Of a stretch of DNA of 64,000 nt, positions 62,180 through 64,000 are shown piece after piece (the first letter of the stretch is position 1; every line of letters begins with the position of its first letter). The notes beneath the pieces are model-generated. The model was not told the DNA's origin, did not search any database, and worked only from the letters and a program-made list of their open reading frames with translations. The stretch is from positions 1,860,001 through 1,924,000 of the forward strand of contig NZ_CP080437.1 in the NCBI RefSeq assembly GCF_021216655.1. The letters are read 5' to 3'. The stretch comes from Clavibacter michiganensis. Lineage in GTDB: Bacteria > Actinomycetota > Actinomycetes > Actinomycetales > Microbacteriaceae. The position numbers and the translations under genes were made by a program.

Positions 62180-62782
62180 CTACGCGCGGCCGGCGTCGGA
62201 GGAGGGACGCACGCCGCGACCGGCGAGGGCCGCGCGGATGCGCTCGGCGACCTCGTCGACCTCGCCCAGCCCGTCGACCTCGAGGAGCAGGCCGCGCTCG
62301 CGGTACACGTCGATGAGTGGGCTCGTCTCGCGGACGTAGACCTCCTGGCGGTGGCGGATCTCCTCCTCGCCGTCGTCGGCGCGACCCTGCTCGGCCGCGC
62401 GGCGGGTGAGCCGGGCGACGACCTCGTCCTCGTCGGCGACGAGCTGGATGACGGCGTCGAGCTCCTGGCCCCACCCCTGCAGCAGCTCCTCCAGGTAGGC
62501 GACCTGGGCGAGCGTGCGCGGGTAGCCGTCGAGCAGGAAGCCCGCCTGCGCGTCCTCCTCCTGGAGGCGCGCGGTGACGAGCCGGTTGGTGAGCTCGTCG
62601 GGGACGTAGTTGCCCGCGTCGACGAGCGCCTGCACCTGCTGGCCGAGCTCCGTGCGGTCCTTGATGTTCTGGCGGAAGATGTCGCCCGTCGAGACGTCGG
62701 GGATGCCGTATTCGGAGGCGATGCGCTTCGCCTGCGTGCCCTTGCCCGCGCCGGGAGGGCCGACGATCAGGAGCCGGGTCAC
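62180..62782 (-). CDS. adk: Adenylate kinase
   Basis: Adk catalyses ATP + AMP = 2 ADP. The 200-residue protein has P-loop [21 protein letters not shown]-binding [10 protein letters not shown] and [18 protein letters not shown], and a short LID ([20 protein letters not shown]) without zinc cysteines. The start is GTG at 62782 (VTRLLIVG), overlapping the secY stop (GTGA); the larger open frame upstream is secY in another phase. Confidence 0.96.
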   Translation of the reverse strand: MTRLLIVGPPGAGKGTQAKRIASEYGIPDVSTGDIFRQNIKDRTELGQQVQALVDAGNYVPDELTNRLVTARLQEEDAQAGFLLDGYPRTLAQVAYLEELLQGWGQELDAVIQLVADEDEVVARLTRRAAEQGRADDGEEEIRHRQEVYVRETSPLIDVYRERGLLLEVDGLGEVDEVAERIRAALAGRGVRPSSDAGRA

Positions 62783-64000
62783 TTGAGCAGCCCCTCGTAG
62801 TGCCGCTGCTGCAGCTGCGAGTCGATCTGCTTCACCGTCTCGAGGCCGACGCCGACCACGATCAGGATGCTCGCGCCGCCGAACGGGAAGTTCTGGTTGG
62901 CGCCGACGAGGGACAGGGCGATGAGCGGCAGGAGCGCGATGAGCCCGAGGTACAGCGAGCCCGGCAGCGTGATGCGCGTGAGCACGTAGTCGAGGTACTC
63001 GGCCGTCGGGCGTCCCGCGCGGATGCCGGGGATGAAGCCGCCGTACTTCTTCATGTTGTCGGCGACCTCCTCCGGGTTGAAGGTGATGGCGACGTAGAAG
63101 TACGTGAAGCCGACGATGAGCAGGAAGTACATCGCCATGTAGAGCGGGTGGTCGCCCGTGGTGAGGTTGTCGGTGATCCACTGCACCCACGGTGCCGGCG
63201 GCTGGCCGACGGGCGGCTGGTTGAACTGCGCGACGAGCGCCGGCAGGTACAGCAGCGACGACGCGAAGATGACGGGCACGACGCCGGCCATGTTCACCTT
63301 GATCGGGATGTAGGTGTTGTTGCCGCCGTACGTGCGGCGGCCGACCATGCGCTTGGCGTACTGCACGGGGATGCGTCGCTGCGACTGCTCGACGTAGACG
63401 ACGGCGGCGACGACGAGGAGTCCGACGGCGATGACCAGGAGGAAGACCTCCCAGCCGCGGCTCTGCTGGATGGCGATGAGCGAGGTCGGGAACGCGGCCG
63501 CGACCGACGTGAAGATGAGGAGCGACATGCCGTTGCCGATGCCGCGCTCGGTGATGAGCTCGCCCATCCACATGATGAGGCCGGTGCCGGCGGTCATCGT
63601 GATGACCATGAGCATGATCGCGTACCAGGCGTCGTTCGTGACGAGCTGCGTGCAGGCGCTGACGTTGGTCTGGCCGAACAGCGCACCGCTGCGCGCGACC
63701 GTGATGAGCGTCGTGGACTGCAGGACCGCGAGGGCGATCGTGAGGTAGCGCGTGTACTGCGTGAGCTTGGCCTGGCCGGACTGGCCCTCCTTGTAGAGGG
63801 TGTCGAAGTGCGGGATGACCACGCGGAGCAGCTGGACGATGATCGACGCCGTGATGTACGGCATGATGCCCAGCGCGAAGATGGAGAGCTTCAGCAGCGC
63901 ACCGCCGCTGAAGAGGTTGACGAGCTCGTAGAGGCCCGAGGTGCCCTGGTTGGCCGCGAGGCACGACTGCACGTTGGCGAAGTCGACGAACGGCGCGGGG
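62779..64000 (-). CDS. secY: Sec translocase channel protein SecY, 5' end outside the window
   Basis: SecY forms the protein-conducting channel with SecE and SecG. The visible part, about 407 residues, spans most of the ten membrane segments: the plug/TM2 area [77 protein letters not shown] (loop contacting the ribosome and SecA), [12 protein letters not shown] and [20 protein letters not shown]. The frame stays open to position 64000, so the N-terminal residues lie beyond the edge. Confidence 0.97.
   Translation of the reverse strand, partial: PAPFVDFANVQSCLAANQGTSGLYELVNLFSGGALLKLSIFALGIMPYITASIIVQLLRVVIPHFDTLYKEGQSGQAKLTQYTRYLTIALAVLQSTTLITVARSGALFGQTNVSACTQLVTNDAWYAIMLMVITMTAGTGLIMWMGELITERGIGNGMSLLIFTSVAAAFPTSLIAIQQSRGWEVFLLVIAVGLLVVAAVVYVEQSQRRIPVQYAKRMVGRRTYGGNNTYIPIKVNMAGVVPVIFASSLLYLPALVAQFNQPPVGQPPAPWVQWITDNLTTGDHPLYMAMYFLLIVGFTYFYVAITFNPEEVADNMKKYGGFIPGIRAGRPTAEYLDYVLTRITLPGSLYLGLIALLPLIALSLVGANQNFPFGGASILIVVGVGLETVKQIDSQLQQRHYEGLLK

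Overview
The window is high-GC actinobacterial chromosome. Gene order, 16S/23S leader elements, leaderless-looking starts and several gene fusions point to Microbacteriaceae, probably Clavibacter or a close relative. That genus assignment is inference; no database search was run. Nearly all of the window is core genome. I see no tRNA gene, CRISPR array, insertion sequence, phage or plasmid gene.

Layout. 1-4.5 kb: part of an rRNA operon on the minus strand (5' two thirds of 23S, a spacer without tRNA, complete 16S, leader and promoter region). 4.5-10.3 kb: purH-purN-perM-sucD-sucC, the same neighbourhood as in mycobacteria. 10.5-13.4 kb: a plus-strand MpaB-type oxygenase and a secreted, probably sortase-anchored, thioester-domain-like surface protein, tail to tail with the helicase gene pcrA. 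16-27 kb: a glycerophosphodiesterase, a Bax-inhibitor-1 protein, then guaA, a DUF3817 protein, SURF1, a KhtTU-like antiporter pair, guaB3, an AbiEi-like protein and guaB. 27.5-33.2 kb: a branched-chain amino acid ABC transporter (livHMGF on plus, the binding lipoprotein on minus). 33.4-36.7 kb: RarD, an orphan groES with two CIRCE operators, a THUMP-like methyltransferase and a DUF4190 protein. 36.8-44 kb: a tightly overlapping run glmS / acpS-alr-(alr::tsaE)-tsaB-(rimI::tsaD), joining cell-wall precursor synthesis to the t6A tRNA modification genes. 44-50 kb: coaA (plus), then rplM-rpsI-glmM, a tandem-GNAT gene and truA. 50-64 kb: the spc/alpha ribosomal superoperon (secY-adk-map ... infA-rpmJ-rpsM-rpsK-rpoA-rplQ). 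It is split between map and infA by an 8-kb mannitol PTS block (mtlR, a IIB protein, ptsH, ptsI, mtlA, mtlF, mtlD).

How the genes work together. Purine synthesis (purN, purH, guaB, guaB3, guaA), translation (rRNA, ribosomal proteins, rpoA, infA, map, truA, t6A enzymes) and peptidoglycan precursors (glmS, glmM, two alanine racemases) dominate. The PTS block carries both general PTS proteins (EI and HPr) beside a sugar-specific permease and regulator.

The most unusual points are the alr::tsaE and rimI::tsaD fusions beside a second alr, the PTS block inside the ribosomal superoperon, the LivH permease with a secreted beta-domain fused to its N-terminus, the surface protein ending in LAMTG, and a 16-nt promoter-like sequence shared by the rRNA and infA upstream regions. 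I found no clearly new defence or mobile system.
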